From positions 4,464,001 through 4,528,000 of the forward strand of contig NZ_CP039432.1 in NCBI RefSeq assembly GCF_005484805.1: a stretch of 64,000 bases of DNA, in the 5' to 3' direction. The notes beneath the pieces are model-generated. The model did no database searches and was not told the DNA's origin. It saw nothing but the letters and a program-made list of their open reading frames with translations. The first letter of the stretch is position 1. Each line of letters begins with the position of its first letter. This DNA comes from Rhodococcus sp. SGAir0479 (GTDB lineage: Bacteria; Actinomycetota; Actinomycetes; Mycobacteriales; Mycobacteriaceae). Shown here one piece after another: positions 1-8,913 of this stretch. The translations under genes and the position numbers were made by a program.

Positions 1-1679
1 CAGGTGCCGGCTTCGCCGATCCGGCCGCGGCACAGTGCGACCACTCCCAGGGCGGTCGACGTCTGTGTGAGCAGTGGTGCCGAATCGCTCTCCCGGGCGT
101 GGGCGTGTGCGCGCTGCAGGGTTTCCGCGGCGGACTCGAGTTCGCCGACGTGCAGTCGGACGCGACCGCGTTGCAGCGCCACGAACGCATCCAGCAGGTG
201 GTCGCCCGATGCGACCTCGTCCGATCCCGGGGAGAGCGCGTGCAGCCGTGCCGGATCCCCGGAGTGCACGGCGTACTGCAGGCGGAGCGCGTCCACGAGC
301 ACGCGTGCCCGACCGTCGATCCCGGGGAGCGGCGGCCGACCGTCGATCGACGCGAGCAGAGCCTCGGCGACCGTGGGGTTGTCGCCGTGCAGATAGGCGG
401 CGGCACGAACGAGACGGGTGGTCGGCCGGTCGCGGATGGTGCGTGGCGCTTCGGCGACCAGTCTCTCGACCGCGTCACCGTGCCCGTCGAGGACGAGTCC
501 GAGACCGGATTCGGACAACACGGTTTCGACGTCGGCCACGTCGCCGGCCGTCACGGCGTGCTCGAGGGACAGCAGCGCGTCGCCGAACCTGGCGTACCAG
601 CGCGCCGTCACGTGCTCGAGGTCGGCGACTGCACGCCGGCCGAGGAGGCTGATCTCGGCGCGCAGGTAACTGCGCAGCAGTGGGTGGTAGCGGAACAACG
701 CGGGGGTGGTCTCGACCCGAGTGATCAGGAAGTTCCGGTGTTCGAGCAGATCGATGATCGCGTGGGCGTCGGCGCAGCCGGTCAGTTCCTCGGCGAGGGC
801 TGCCGAGAACGTGGCAGGGACGGACGTCTTCACCAGGAACTGTCGGACCTCGTCGCTCTGGCCGGACAGTACCTGCTCGATCAGGTAGTCGGCGACCGCG
901 CGGCGGCATCCCGTGAAGTTCTCGATCATCGCGCGCGCGTCGGCGTTGCCCGCAAGTGACATTCCGGCGAGTCGGAGGCCCGCGGCCCAACCCTCGGTCC
1001 GCTCCATGAGCGCCGACAGGTCGGCCGCGTCCAGTTCGACACCGTGCTCGGCCAGCAGGGCCGCCGCTTCTGCGGCGGTGAAGGCGAGGTCGTCGAACGT
1101 CACGTCGAGGATCCGGCCGTCGAGTCGAAGTTTCTGGAACGCCAGTGGGGGTTCGAAACGCCCGCACACCACCACACGAAGTTGTGCCGGCGGTGCCCGG
1201 AGCAGCATCTCCAACTCCGACAGGGCGTCCGGTTCGTGAAGAAGGTGGGCGTCGTCGAGGATCAACCACACCGGTCGGTCGAGCCGGTGCAGCAGTTCGG
1301 GGAACGGAAGTTGCTGTGCCCGTGAATTATCGGAGTCCGGTTCGTCTCCGGTGTGGAGCTCGCGGGGGGCGATGGCGGTGACCGCGCGGACGAGCTCCGC
1401 GCGCAGGTCCGCGGCTGAGTTGTGGACGTCGTCGAGCGCGGCCCACGCGACCAGCGGGCGGCCCGGCTCGTCGATCACCCGACGCGCCCAGTCCGCCAGC
1501 AGTGTCGACTTGCCGGATCCCGCTGGGGCGCAGATCAGTACGACCGACGACTGTTCGTCCGGCTGGCCGAGCGCACGGTCGAGGGCATCGCAGAGACGTC
1601 GGCGGTGCACGACACGGTCGCTGCGCAACGTCGGAATCTCGACGCCCGCAGCGAATCTCCCGTCTTGCGCGATGGACAC
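1..1679 (-). CDS. MalT-like LuxR-family ATP-dependent regulator, C-terminus cut by window edge
   Basis: Large signal-sensing transcription activator of the STAND/MalT type. About 559 N-terminal residues are present. A P-loop (APAGSGKST, residues 51-59) and a Walker B-like WLILDDAHLL follow each other as in MalT ATPase domains, and helical repeat-like sequence follows toward the edge. The DNA-binding LuxR helix-turn-helix expected at the C-terminus lies outside the window. I chose the GTG at 1679 because GGGAGG sits 8 bases upstream. The gene lies behind the arylsulfatase gene on the same strand, but a perfect inverted repeat (1723-1769) separates them, so it is probably transcribed on its own. 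The signal and targets cannot be inferred. Confidence 0.85.
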   Translation of the reverse strand, partial: MSIAQDGRFAAGVEIPTLRSDRVVHRRRLCDALDRALGQPDEQSSVVLICAPAGSGKSTLLADWARRVIDEPGRPLVAWAALDDVHNSAADLRAELVRAVTAIAPRELHTGDEPDSDNSRAQQLPFPELLHRLDRPVWLILDDAHLLHEPDALSELEMLLRAPPAQLRVVVCGRFEPPLAFQKLRLDGRILDVTFDDLAFTAAEAAALLAEHGVELDAADLSALMERTEGWAAGLRLAGMSLAGNADARAMIENFTGCRRAVADYLIEQVLSGQSDEVRQFLVKTSVPATFSAALAEELTGCADAHAIIDLLEHRNFLITRVETTPALFRYHPLLRSYLRAEISLLGRRAVADLEHVTARWYARFGDALLSLEHAVTAGDVADVETVLSESGLGLVLDGHGDAVERLVAEAPRTIRDRPTTRLVRAAAYLHGDNPTVAEALLASIDGRPPLPGIDGRARVLVDALRLQYAVHSGDPARLHALSPGSDEVASGDHLLDAFVALQRGRVRLHVGELESAAETLQRAHAHARESDSAPLLTQTSTALGVVALCRGRIGEAGT

Positions 1680-1722
1680 CCGACATGCCTCCCACACAAC
1701 GAGTTCATATCCGGACAAAAGG

Positions 1723-1769
1723 ACGAACCGCCTGCAGCGGGGAAAGTCTAACCCGCGCAGGCGGTTCGT
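1723..1769 (-). terminator. Hairpin terminator after arylsulfatase gene
   Basis: Perfect 13-bp inverted repeat (arms 1723-1735 and 1757-1769, loop 21 bases). Read on the minus strand it follows the arylsulfatase stop by about 16 bases and is followed by a short T run (CCTTTTGT), as in an intrinsic terminator. It would also insulate the downstream LuxR gene. Confidence 0.7.
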
Positions 1770-1784
1770 GGAGGCAGTATCGCG

Positions 1785-4130
1785 TCAGTCGCGGGCCATG
1801 GCGGCCTGCATGTGCTTCTCGATGTCGACGTACGCGTCGTCGGCGATGTCGAAGACGACTTTGGTGATCTTGCCGGCGCGGAACTCGAACCGGGGCTCCG
1901 GGTACGCGCTCGACACCGGGTCGGCACTGTCGTACCCGATGCACAGGCCCTCGCCGCAGAGCGAGAAATGGCCGAGGACCGTGCGGATCTTCTGCTCGCC
2001 GACCTGCTTGTCGTCGATGTAGAGGCGTAGCGGTCCGATGCCCTCCCGATCGGGCCCCATGCCTTCCTTCGTGAACTCGACCCCCAGGATGTGCTTGCCG
2101 GACGTGGGGACCGGCGCCGAAATCCGGTCCTCGGGCGGGATGCCGAGGAAGTTGTACGCGTAGGTCAACGTCCCGTCCTTGACGAACAGCGCGTGTCCGC
2201 CGAAGCGGGAACCGTGCGCGAAGATCACTCCCTCCGTGTCGGGCGTGAGGTCGACTTCGGCGAGGATCCGGTACGACACGCCGTGCACGTTGGCCGCCGA
2301 CCGCTCGGGGATCTCGCTGGTGCCGGGGTAGTAGACGTACTGGCCGCTCGGCGGCACCGGCTGGTGGAACTCCATCCCGATGAAGGTCTCGAAGTCCTTG
2401 GGGTTGCCGAGAACCTGGAGGTCGTTGAGTGGCAGCACGTTGTTGGCCTCGGCCTCCGCCATCCACAGCGTCTTCAGTTCCTCGAGCTTGTCGGGATGCC
2501 GCGCCGCCAGGTCGTGAGCCTCGGCACGGTCCACATCGGTGTGGTACAGCTCCCACACGTCCTTGTCGAAATTTCCCGTTCCCGAGATCGGGCCGTGGAC
2601 CGACACGGCCTTCCATCCCCGGTGCCACAGGCCGCGCTGGCCGAACATCTCGTAATACTGCGTCTGCTTCGCCGTCGGCCCGTCGGCGGGCGCATCGAAC
2701 GAGTACGCCATCGACACTCCGGACAGCGGCGTCTGCTCGACTCCGTTGTAGGTGTCGGGCATCGAGACGCCGCACGCCTCGAGAATCGTCGGCACGATAT
2801 CGGTCGAGTGGTGGTACTGATGGCGTACCTCCCCGCGTGCCTTCATCCCGGCCGGCCAGTGGATGACCAGCGGATCGCAGACACCGCCCTGGTAGGTGTA
2901 GCGCTTGAACATCTTGTACGGCGTCGAGAACGCCGCCGCCCACCCGGTGGGGTAGTGGTTGTAGGTGTCGGGGCTGCCGAGCTTGTCGACCATCGTGAGA
3001 TTCTGCGCCTCGTCGTCCGGGTAGCCGCCGAAGATCTTGCCCTCGTTGACCGAACCGTTGGGGCTGCCCTCACCGGACGCCCCGTTGTCGGCGCAGTAGA
3101 GGATCAGCGTGTTCTCGAGCTGGCCCGACTCCTCCAGGTAGTCGACGATGCGGCCCACCTGGGCGTCCGTGTACTCCGAGAAGCCGGCGAACACCTCCGC
3201 CATCCGGCTGAACATGTGCTTCTCCTCGTCGCTCAGCTCGTCCCACGGCCGGACCGCGTCCAGTGGCGAGAAGGTGCCGTCCGGCATCGGATTCAGCGGC
3301 GTCAGGTCGGTGTCCGCCGGCAGGATGCCCCGCTCGATCATCCGGGCGAGGACCCACTCCCGGTAGGCCTCGTAGCCGTCGTCGAACATGCCCTTGTACT
3401 TGTCGATGTACTCCTGCGGCGCGTGGTGCGGGGCGTGATTGGCGCCCGGGCAGAACCAGAGGTACCACGGCTTGTCCGGTTCGGTCTGCTTGACGTCGCG
3501 GATCATCTTGAGTGCCTGATCCGCGAGATCCTTCGACAGGTGGTAGCCCTGCTCGGGGGTGTACGGCTGCTCGATGTAGCGGTTGTCCTCCGCGAGCGAC
3601 GGATACCAGTTGTTGGTCTCGCCGCCGATGAAACCGTAGAAGCGGTCGTAGCCCTGGGCGAGCGGCCAGTTCTTCTTCGACGCGCCCGCGGTCCACTCGT
3701 CGATCGGCACGTTGTGGTTCTTGCCCACCCAGAACGTCGCCCACCCGGCATCGCGCAGCAGGTGCGCCATCGTGACGTTCGAGGGCGGGATGTGCGAGCT
3801 GTAACCGGGGAAGCCCGTGGACGACTCGGAGATCGAGGCGAAGCCGTTGAGGTGGTGGTTGCGTCCGGTCAGGAAGGTCGAGCGCGTGGGCGAGCACAGC
3901 GCGGTGGTGTGCCACTGCGTGTAGGTCAGCCCGTTCTCGGCGAGTCGGTCCATCGTCGGCATCGCGATCCGTCCACCGTACGGGGACCAGGCCGCCGTGC
4001 CGGTGTCGTCGTACAGCACGACGAGCACGTTGGGTGCGCCCTGCGGGGCCCTGTCAGGGAGGAAGGCGTCCCAGTCCGAGACCGAGTCCCGTACGTCCAG
4101 GTTGATGACGCCTTTGAAGTCCTTTGCCAC
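1785..4130 (-). CDS. Type I arylsulfatase (AtsA/AtsD-like)
   Basis: Hydrolyses sulfate esters, releasing sulfate. The 781-residue protein matches the roughly 790-residue mycobacterial AtsA/AtsD class. The sulfatase signature CSPTRSTFLTGR is at residues 79-90. C79 is the cysteine that a formylglycine-generating enzyme must convert to formylglycine; no such enzyme gene is in the window. Metal-binding residues are visible near the N-terminus (VLYDDTG) and mid-protein (YCADNGASGEG). There is no signal peptide, so it is probably cytosolic and acts on imported sulfate esters. The GTG at 4130 has AGGAG five bases upstream; an upstream in-frame ATG at 4163 would add 11 unlikely residues. It is divergent from a SulP transporter gene, which suggests a shared sulfur function. 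Confidence 0.93.
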   Translation of the reverse strand: MAKDFKGVINLDVRDSVSDWDAFLPDRAPQGAPNVLVVLYDDTGTAAWSPYGGRIAMPTMDRLAENGLTYTQWHTTALCSPTRSTFLTGRNHHLNGFASISESSTGFPGYSSHIPPSNVTMAHLLRDAGWATFWVGKNHNVPIDEWTAGASKKNWPLAQGYDRFYGFIGGETNNWYPSLAEDNRYIEQPYTPEQGYHLSKDLADQALKMIRDVKQTEPDKPWYLWFCPGANHAPHHAPQEYIDKYKGMFDDGYEAYREWVLARMIERGILPADTDLTPLNPMPDGTFSPLDAVRPWDELSDEEKHMFSRMAEVFAGFSEYTDAQVGRIVDYLEESGQLENTLILYCADNGASGEGSPNGSVNEGKIFGGYPDDEAQNLTMVDKLGSPDTYNHYPTGWAAAFSTPYKMFKRYTYQGGVCDPLVIHWPAGMKARGEVRHQYHHSTDIVPTILEACGVSMPDTYNGVEQTPLSGVSMAYSFDAPADGPTAKQTQYYEMFGQRGLWHRGWKAVSVHGPISGTGNFDKDVWELYHTDVDRAEAHDLAARHPDKLEELKTLWMAEAEANNVLPLNDLQVLGNPKDFETFIGMEFHQPVPPSGQYVYYPGTSEIPERSAANVHGVSYRILAEVDLTPDTEGVIFAHGSRFGGHALFVKDGTLTYAYNFLGIPPEDRISAPVPTSGKHILGVEFTKEGMGPDREGIGPLRLYIDDKQVGEQKIRTVLGHFSLCGEGLCIGYDSADPVSSAYPEPRFEFRAGKITKVVFDIADDAYVDIEKHMQAAMARD

Positions 4131-4194
4131 GATCGCTCCTTTGCCACGAAGACGACAAGTCACCGTCCATCGTCGACCGCCGGGATCGCCTGCG

Positions 4195-4210
4195 CCTCAC
4201 CCGAGTGAGG
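4195..4210. promoter_or_regulatory. Palindrome in the arylsulfatase/SulP divergent promoter region
   Basis: CCTCAC-CCGA-GTGAGG is a perfect 6-bp inverted repeat in the 147-bp gap between the divergent arylsulfatase and SulP genes. The first ten bases (CCTCACCCGA) recur upstream of the second SulP locus at 8738-8747, at a similar distance from the start codon there. It could be an operator; no protein is assigned. Confidence 0.35.
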
Positions 4211-4277
4211 TGAAGCCGCGACCGCCGAACTCGAACACGATGAATCGACCTGAGACGGACAGGAGGTGGGAACGCGA

Positions 4278-6008
4278 ATGGGTCACGGGTCACGAGAGAG
4301 CGGGCACGGACATTGGTGGCTGTTCGCGTCGCTCCAGGGATATCAGCGGGGCTGGCTGCGTCCCGACGTGGTCGCCGGTCTGACGGTGTGGGCGGTGCTG
4401 GTTCCGGAGTCGCTGGCGTACGCCACCATCGCCGGCGTGAGTCCGGTGGTCGGCCTCTACGCCGCAGTGCCGGCGCTGGTTCTGTACGCGGCCGCCGGCA
4501 GCTCGCGGCACCTGGTCGTGGGACCGATGTCGGCGACCGCAGCGCTGTCGGCGGCGATCATCGCACCGGTCGCGGGCGCCGACGGCGGGCACTATCTGAC
4601 ACTCACCGCCGTTCTGGCCATCGTGACCGGTATCGCCGGCCTGCTGGCGGGGTTGTGCCGCCTCGGCTTCGCCGCCTCGTTCATCTCCGAGCCGGTCCTG
4701 AAGGGGTTCATCGTGGGTCTCGCCCTGACCATCGTGATCGGTCAGGTGCCGAAGTTGTTCGGGATCCCGAAGGGCGAGGGTGACTTCTTCGAACAGGCAT
4801 GGGACGTCGCTCGCCAACTCGGCGACACCCAATGGCCGACCTTCGCGATCGGGGCCGCGAGTCTGGTGCTGGTGCTGGGCCTCAGGAGGTGGGTCCCGCT
4901 GGTCCCGGGGTCCCTGGTCGTGGTGCTGCTCAGCATCGTGGCGGTGCAGACGTTGTCACTCGGCGACCACGGGGTGGACGTCGTCGGGCACATCGACGCC
5001 GGACTGCCGTCGCTCGGGTTGCCGGACGGACGGAGCTGGCAAGACTATTACGATCTTGCCGGGCCGGCGTTCGGCGTGCTGCTGATCGGCTTCGCGGAGG
5101 GGCTCGGGGCCGCGAAGACGTATGCCGCCAGAGCGGGCTACGAGATCGACGCCAACCGGGAACTGCTGGGACTCGGCGCCGCCAATCTGGGCTCGGGGCT
5201 GGCCTCGGGCATGGTCGTCAACGGCAGCCTGTCCAAGACCGCCGTCAACGGCGCAGCGGGAGCGAGAACGCAAGTCAGCGGGATCGTGGTCGCGGTTCTC
5301 ACCGTCGTCACTCTGCTGTTCCTCACCGGCCTCTTCGAGAAGTTGCCGGAGGCGACGCTCGCAGCAGTCGTCATCGCCGCAGTGATCGAGTTGGTCGACG
5401 TCGCGTCGCTGCGACGGCTGTATCGGGTGTGGTCGAGGCGGCTCGGCAGCATCTACGGCTTCGCCGCACGTGCCGATTTCCTCGCCGCGATGGCGGCGAT
5501 GCTCGGCGTACTGGTGTTCGACACGCTCCCGGGGCTGGTCATCGGGATCGGTGTTTCCATGCTGCTGCTGCTCTACCGAACGTCCCGGCCGCACATCGCG
5601 ACCCTCGGCAGGGAGGGCGCCGTCTGGGTGGACACCGATCGACACGCCCACGCCACGACCAGGGCGGCTGCCCTGGTCGTGCGCGTCGAGAGTGGTCTCT
5701 TCTTCGCGAATGCGGACTACGTCAAGGAGACCGTCGAAGGCCGCTGCACCGACGAGACCCGTGTGGTGGTGCTCGACGCAGAAACATCACCCAACATCGA
5801 TGTCAGCGCCGCCGAAATGTTGAGGCAGCTTCAGGACAGTCTGCAGCGCAGAGGAATCGAGCTCCGAATCGCCCACGACATCGGTCAGGTGCGAGACGTT
5901 CTGGGCGCCGCCGGCTCGAACGATCGGGTGCTCGAGGTGTTTAGCACTGTCGACGACGCATTGTCGGGAAGAAAGTCGCAGATCGGCCGTCACGGCCGGA
6001 AGGAGTGA
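4278..6008 (+). CDS. SulP-family anion transporter with C-terminal STAS domain
   Basis: Predicted inner-membrane permease of the SulP (SLC26-like) family, which carries sulfate or other anions such as bicarbonate. The 576-residue protein has the family N-terminus (RPDVVAGLTVWAVLVPESLAYA), about 10-12 hydrophobic segments, and a STAS domain over roughly residues 455-565. It lies divergent from an arylsulfatase, so sulfate uptake is a reasonable guess, but bicarbonate transport cannot be excluded. The ATG at 4278 is 11 bases after GGAGG (4262-4266). A GTG at 4266 overlaps that ribosome-binding site and is less likely. Three bases separate its stop from the next gene, whose ribosome-binding site lies in its last codons, so the two form an operon. 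Confidence 0.9.
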   Translation: MGHGSRESGHGHWWLFASLQGYQRGWLRPDVVAGLTVWAVLVPESLAYATIAGVSPVVGLYAAVPALVLYAAAGSSRHLVVGPMSATAALSAAIIAPVAGADGGHYLTLTAVLAIVTGIAGLLAGLCRLGFAASFISEPVLKGFIVGLALTIVIGQVPKLFGIPKGEGDFFEQAWDVARQLGDTQWPTFAIGAASLVLVLGLRRWVPLVPGSLVVVLLSIVAVQTLSLGDHGVDVVGHIDAGLPSLGLPDGRSWQDYYDLAGPAFGVLLIGFAEGLGAAKTYAARAGYEIDANRELLGLGAANLGSGLASGMVVNGSLSKTAVNGAAGARTQVSGIVVAVLTVVTLLFLTGLFEKLPEATLAAVVIAAVIELVDVASLRRLYRVWSRRLGSIYGFAARADFLAAMAAMLGVLVFDTLPGLVIGIGVSMLLLLYRTSRPHIATLGREGAVWVDTDRHAHATTRAAALVVRVESGLFFANADYVKETVEGRCTDETRVVVLDAETSPNIDVSAAEMLRQLQDSLQRRGIELRIAHDIGQVRDVLGAAGSNDRVLEVFSTVDDALSGRKSQIGRHGRKE

Positions 6009-6011
6009 AGG

Positions 6012-6485
6012 ATGAGCAGCTATCGGAGTGCCGGCCTGCCGGACAAGACCCTCGATGCCGGGAAGCTGTGGGCGGGCGGTGTCGCCACGGCCCTCGTGGC
6101 GGCCCTCGTCGCCGTCGTGGGACTGGCGATCGTCCGGGATCTGGTCGACATCCCGGTGACGGTGCCGCCAGCGACGTTCGCCGACTCGCAGGCAGGGATC
6201 ATGGCGGGGTACGCGGTGTTCGCGGCTCTGATCGCGACGGCATTGCTGCACGTTCTGGTCCTCACCACGCCGCGGGCGGCCAACTTCTTCGTCTGGATAG
6301 GCGTGCTCGCCACGATCCTGGCGGCGCTGTGGCCGTTCACGACTCGAGCCGAGATCGGATCGAAGATCTGCAGCAGCGCGATCTATCTCGCCATAGGATT
6401 GGCAATCGTGTCGCTCCTGTCGGGCACGGCCGCGGCCGCCCGTTCTCCGGGCGTCGGAACGCCGCGTCCGGACCCCATCGGCTGA
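6012..6485 (+). CDS. DUF6069-like four-helix membrane protein, copy 1
   Basis: Small integral membrane protein of unknown function, 157 residues with about four hydrophobic helices. It is clearly paralogous to the protein encoded at 45758-46213: both share KLWAGGVATA, a VDIPV/IDIPV loop, then FxWIGVLAT and ALWPF, and end with a helix reading GLAIVxLLSG. I associate this architecture with DUF6069, but that name rests on memory of the family, not a search. It starts three bases after the SulP stop and is probably co-transcribed with it. Confidence 0.8.
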   Translation: MSSYRSAGLPDKTLDAGKLWAGGVATALVAALVAVVGLAIVRDLVDIPVTVPPATFADSQAGIMAGYAVFAALIATALLHVLVLTTPRAANFFVWIGVLATILAALWPFTTRAEIGSKICSSAIYLAIGLAIVSLLSGTAAAARSPGVGTPRPDPIG

Positions 6486-6522
6486 CAGTGCGATCGAGAA
6501 CCGCCGGTGAATCGGAGGGCGG

Positions 6523-7332
6523 TCAGGTCTGTCCGTCGTTCCGCGGGGGGACCAGCCCGAGTGCCTCGAGTTCCCGGCGCGATTTGCGGTGCAGTTTGCG
6601 CCCGAGGAGCGGCCGCCCGTCGTCGTGGATGTACGCGCCATCCGGCTCCCTCGCGAGAGGCTCCTCCCAGGCCCGGTACAGCGCGGCCATTCGGAACGTG
6701 AAGCCCACGAGCACGGCCGCGGGTGCGGCGATCCAGTTGTCGAGGTGGAAAGCGTTGAGCAGCAGCCACACCGCGCCGGTCAGGAAGGCCGTGAACACGA
6801 ACCACTCGCCGCGGATCAATTGCTTGGGGGTCACGCCGCAGCTGACGTCGATGATGTACCGCCCGGCCGTCGGTCCCACGATCGCGATCGCGAGCGCTCC
6901 GAGGACCGGAAGGCCGTGCTCGGTGGCTTTCATCGCGCCGACCACCGCGTACCACGGCAACGATGCCGAGGTCATGAACTGGAACAGGCCCTCCCGGAAA
7001 AGCTGCCCCGTCGCGAACGCGAGTGAGTAGCCGAGCATGCCCGCAGCCAGGCAGAGGGTGATGTACGCGGGATTGATGAGCGCGACGGGGACCTCGGCGA
7101 GCATCACGTCCCGGCTGATGCCGCCTCCGATGCCACCGATCAGGCCCATCAACAGGATGCCGACAACCGTGAAGTTCCGATAGTGGTCGGGTCGCCGCGC
7201 GAGGAGAGCGCCGTTGAGAGCGTTGGTGGTGGCGGCCACCAGATCGAAGAATGTGTGCTGCCCGGTCAGCTGGAAGTGACCGAATCCCACCGACATCGGC
7301 GTGGAGCCGGCTGCGAGAAGCTCTAACGTCAT
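6523..7332 (-). CDS. TRIC-type (UPF0126) cation channel family protein
   Basis: Predicted trimeric intracellular cation channel-like membrane protein, 269 residues with about seven hydrophobic helices. The duplicated family motif is visible: GGIGGGISRDVMLAE in the first half and GRYIIDVSCGVTP at the matching place in the second half, each after a DALNG-like turn (here TTNALNGALLA). A charged cytoplasmic tail ends the protein. I chose the ATG at 7332 because it overlaps the stop of the upstream ClC-like gene (ATGA), a sign of translational coupling. The ion carried and the physiological role are unknown. Confidence 0.85.
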   Translation of the reverse strand: MTLELLAAGSTPMSVGFGHFQLTGQHTFFDLVAATTNALNGALLARRPDHYRNFTVVGILLMGLIGGIGGGISRDVMLAEVPVALINPAYITLCLAAGMLGYSLAFATGQLFREGLFQFMTSASLPWYAVVGAMKATEHGLPVLGALAIAIVGPTAGRYIIDVSCGVTPKQLIRGEWFVFTAFLTGAVWLLLNAFHLDNWIAAPAAVLVGFTFRMAALYRAWEEPLAREPDGAYIHDDGRPLLGRKLHRKSRRELEALGLVPPRNDGQT

Positions 7333-8612
7333 ACGGGCGCCCCCTCGGGTTCCGCCGCCCGCGGCGGTGGGTGGATGAGCATCTCGGGGCGCCGGGCCAC
7401 CAAGAGCCACACCGGCAGGATGACGATGCAGAGCAGCGGCAGAACCCCGATGTCCGCGACGGTCGTCGCCCCCATGAAGAGCGCCAGCCAGCCGTTGCGG
7501 GCGACCACGAGGACCGCACCGAGTACGCCGGAGGCGATCGCTACCGCGAGCGGCACGTCGGGCAGTGCACTGTGGGCGGTCAAGCCGACGCCCACGCCGA
7601 CGAACACGGCCGGGAAGATGCGGCCGCCGCGAAAACCGCAGCTCGCGGCGACGAGTAGTGCGACCAACTTGACGATGGTGACGAGTGCCAGCTCACCGGT
7701 ACTTTCGCCGGCAGCGGAGGCGGTGAGCTCCTTCATCTCGTCGAGACCCTTGAAGAGGGTCAGCTCGCCCCCGATCGCGCCGAGCACACCGAGCGCGACA
7801 CCGCCCGCGGTGATCGCGAGTACCGGGTTGCGCAGCCGGTGAAACACCCGGTGTATCACCGGGAAGGCGTAGACCGCGCCCAGACAGAGCACTGCCGCCG
7901 CGAGCGCCACCACCGCCCCGGTCACCAGGTCGATCAAGCGCGGATCGGCGTACGACGGGACGTCGACCGAGAGCACCGGACTGGCCAGGAACACCATCGT
8001 CAGCGCGCCCGCGCCGGCGGCGACCAGCGGCGCGAAGAGTGTGCTCCACAGCTGACGATTTCCCTGCGTCGCCACCACTTCGGTGAACACCAGCGCGGCC
8101 GCGACCGGGGTGCCGAACATCGCGCCGATCGTCGCCGCCGCGGCGATCATGACCGCGACCTCCACCGGGACGCGTCTCCACAACCGGCCGACGATCCACA
8201 CGGCGATGGCGGTGTTGATCGCGATGATCGGGTTCTCCGGCCCCAGGCTCACCCCGCCGGCGAGTCCGACGACGATCGCCAGTGCCAACCCCGGCAACAC
8301 CGACAGGTTCAACGGGGCGGACACCAGTCCGGTCGTGGCGGGATCGGGCCCGGCGTGCCCGGGGATCTTCCACACGATCACGCCGACGACGAAGCCGACC
8401 GCGGTGAGCATGCCGAACGTCCACAGCCGGGAGCCGTCGGCGACCCCGGCCCAGTCGGGAATCCGGGTCCACAGCAAATCCTGCAGCGCGCCCGCCGCTG
8501 CACTCAACGCGAGCAGCGACAGGGCGCAGAGGACGCCGATCAGGACCGCCGGCAGCGCGAGGACGGCGAGCTGTCGGGCCGTCGGCGCCGACGAGGGAGA
8601 GTGTGTCGTCAT
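7329..8612 (-). CDS. ClC-family ion channel/antiporter-like protein, copy 1
   Basis: Predicted ClC-type anion channel or H+/anion exchanger in the inner membrane, 427 residues with more than ten hydrophobic segments. ClC selectivity-filter-like motifs are visible: GVSLGPENPIIA (the GxEGP region, with the gating-glutamate position kept) and GFRGGRIFPAVFVG (GxFxP region). It is paralogous to the protein at 48177-49451. The ATG at 8612 gives an N-terminus of the same length as the paralogue; a GTG at 8669 would add 19 residues. There is no good ribosome-binding site at 8612. It is translationally coupled to the TRIC-like gene, so the pair may act together in ion balance. Confidence 0.85.
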   Translation of the reverse strand: MTTHSPSSAPTARQLAVLALPAVLIGVLCALSLLALSAAAGALQDLLWTRIPDWAGVADGSRLWTFGMLTAVGFVVGVIVWKIPGHAGPDPATTGLVSAPLNLSVLPGLALAIVVGLAGGVSLGPENPIIAINTAIAVWIVGRLWRRVPVEVAVMIAAAATIGAMFGTPVAAALVFTEVVATQGNRQLWSTLFAPLVAAGAGALTMVFLASPVLSVDVPSYADPRLIDLVTGAVVALAAAVLCLGAVYAFPVIHRVFHRLRNPVLAITAGGVALGVLGAIGGELTLFKGLDEMKELTASAAGESTGELALVTIVKLVALLVAASCGFRGGRIFPAVFVGVGVGLTAHSALPDVPLAVAIASGVLGAVLVVARNGWLALFMGATTVADIGVLPLLCIVILPVWLLVARRPEMLIHPPPRAAEPEGAPV

Positions 8613-8737
8613 GTCGAGCGCTGTCAGTGATCCACGAACGCGATGTGCTCGCTCGTTCCGGCACGGCACCTCGCAGCCATGTGATCACCCCTTCGCGTCG
8701 CCTCGCCTTCCACCGTGCGCAGTCCGCCGGCCGATGA

Positions 8738-8756
8738 CCTCACCCGAAGCGGGTGA
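8738..8756. promoter_or_regulatory. Inverted repeat upstream of the second SulP locus
   Basis: TCACCC-GAAGC-GGGTGA lies in the gap between the leftward ClC-like gene and the rightward SulP leader. The string CCTCACCCGA (8738-8747) is identical to one at 4195-4204 upstream of the first SulP gene, 77 versus 83 bases before the respective start codons. Possible shared operator; no regulator identified. Confidence 0.35.
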
Positions 8757-8814
8757 TCCGTCCGAGTGGGCGGCAATGGTTCTCTGAGGTGATCGATCCG
8801 ACCGGGAGGCGACC

Positions 8815-8913
8815 ATGACATCGACACCGCTGCCGTCGTGGCCTGCGGAGGCGACGGGTCTGCCGGTTGAGTTGCGCAACGAACAGGCGTCGTCGTTCTC
8901 GGGATACTCGTGA
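8815..8913 (+). CDS. 32-residue leader peptide translationally coupled to SulP
   Basis: A short ORF (starting MTSTPLPSWPAEATG) with a strong ribosome-binding site, GGGAGG, five bases before its ATG. Its TGA stop overlaps the ATG of the SulP gene as TGATG, whereas the SulP start itself has no visible ribosome-binding site. This arrangement argues that ribosomes reach SulP by reinitiation after reading the leader. The peptide has no recognisable domain and is not rich in one amino acid, so classical attenuation by a charged tRNA is not obvious. Whether the peptide itself has a function is unknown. Confidence 0.55.
   Translation: MTSTPLPSWPAEATGLPVELRNEQASSFSGYS

Noticed and set aside
2091-4208. 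A 705-codon open frame on the plus strand across the arylsulfatase gene
   Set aside because: Antisense shadow of a high-GC gene: repetitive Arg/Val/Gly composition, no domain, and the minus strand carries a full sulfatase with all motifs.
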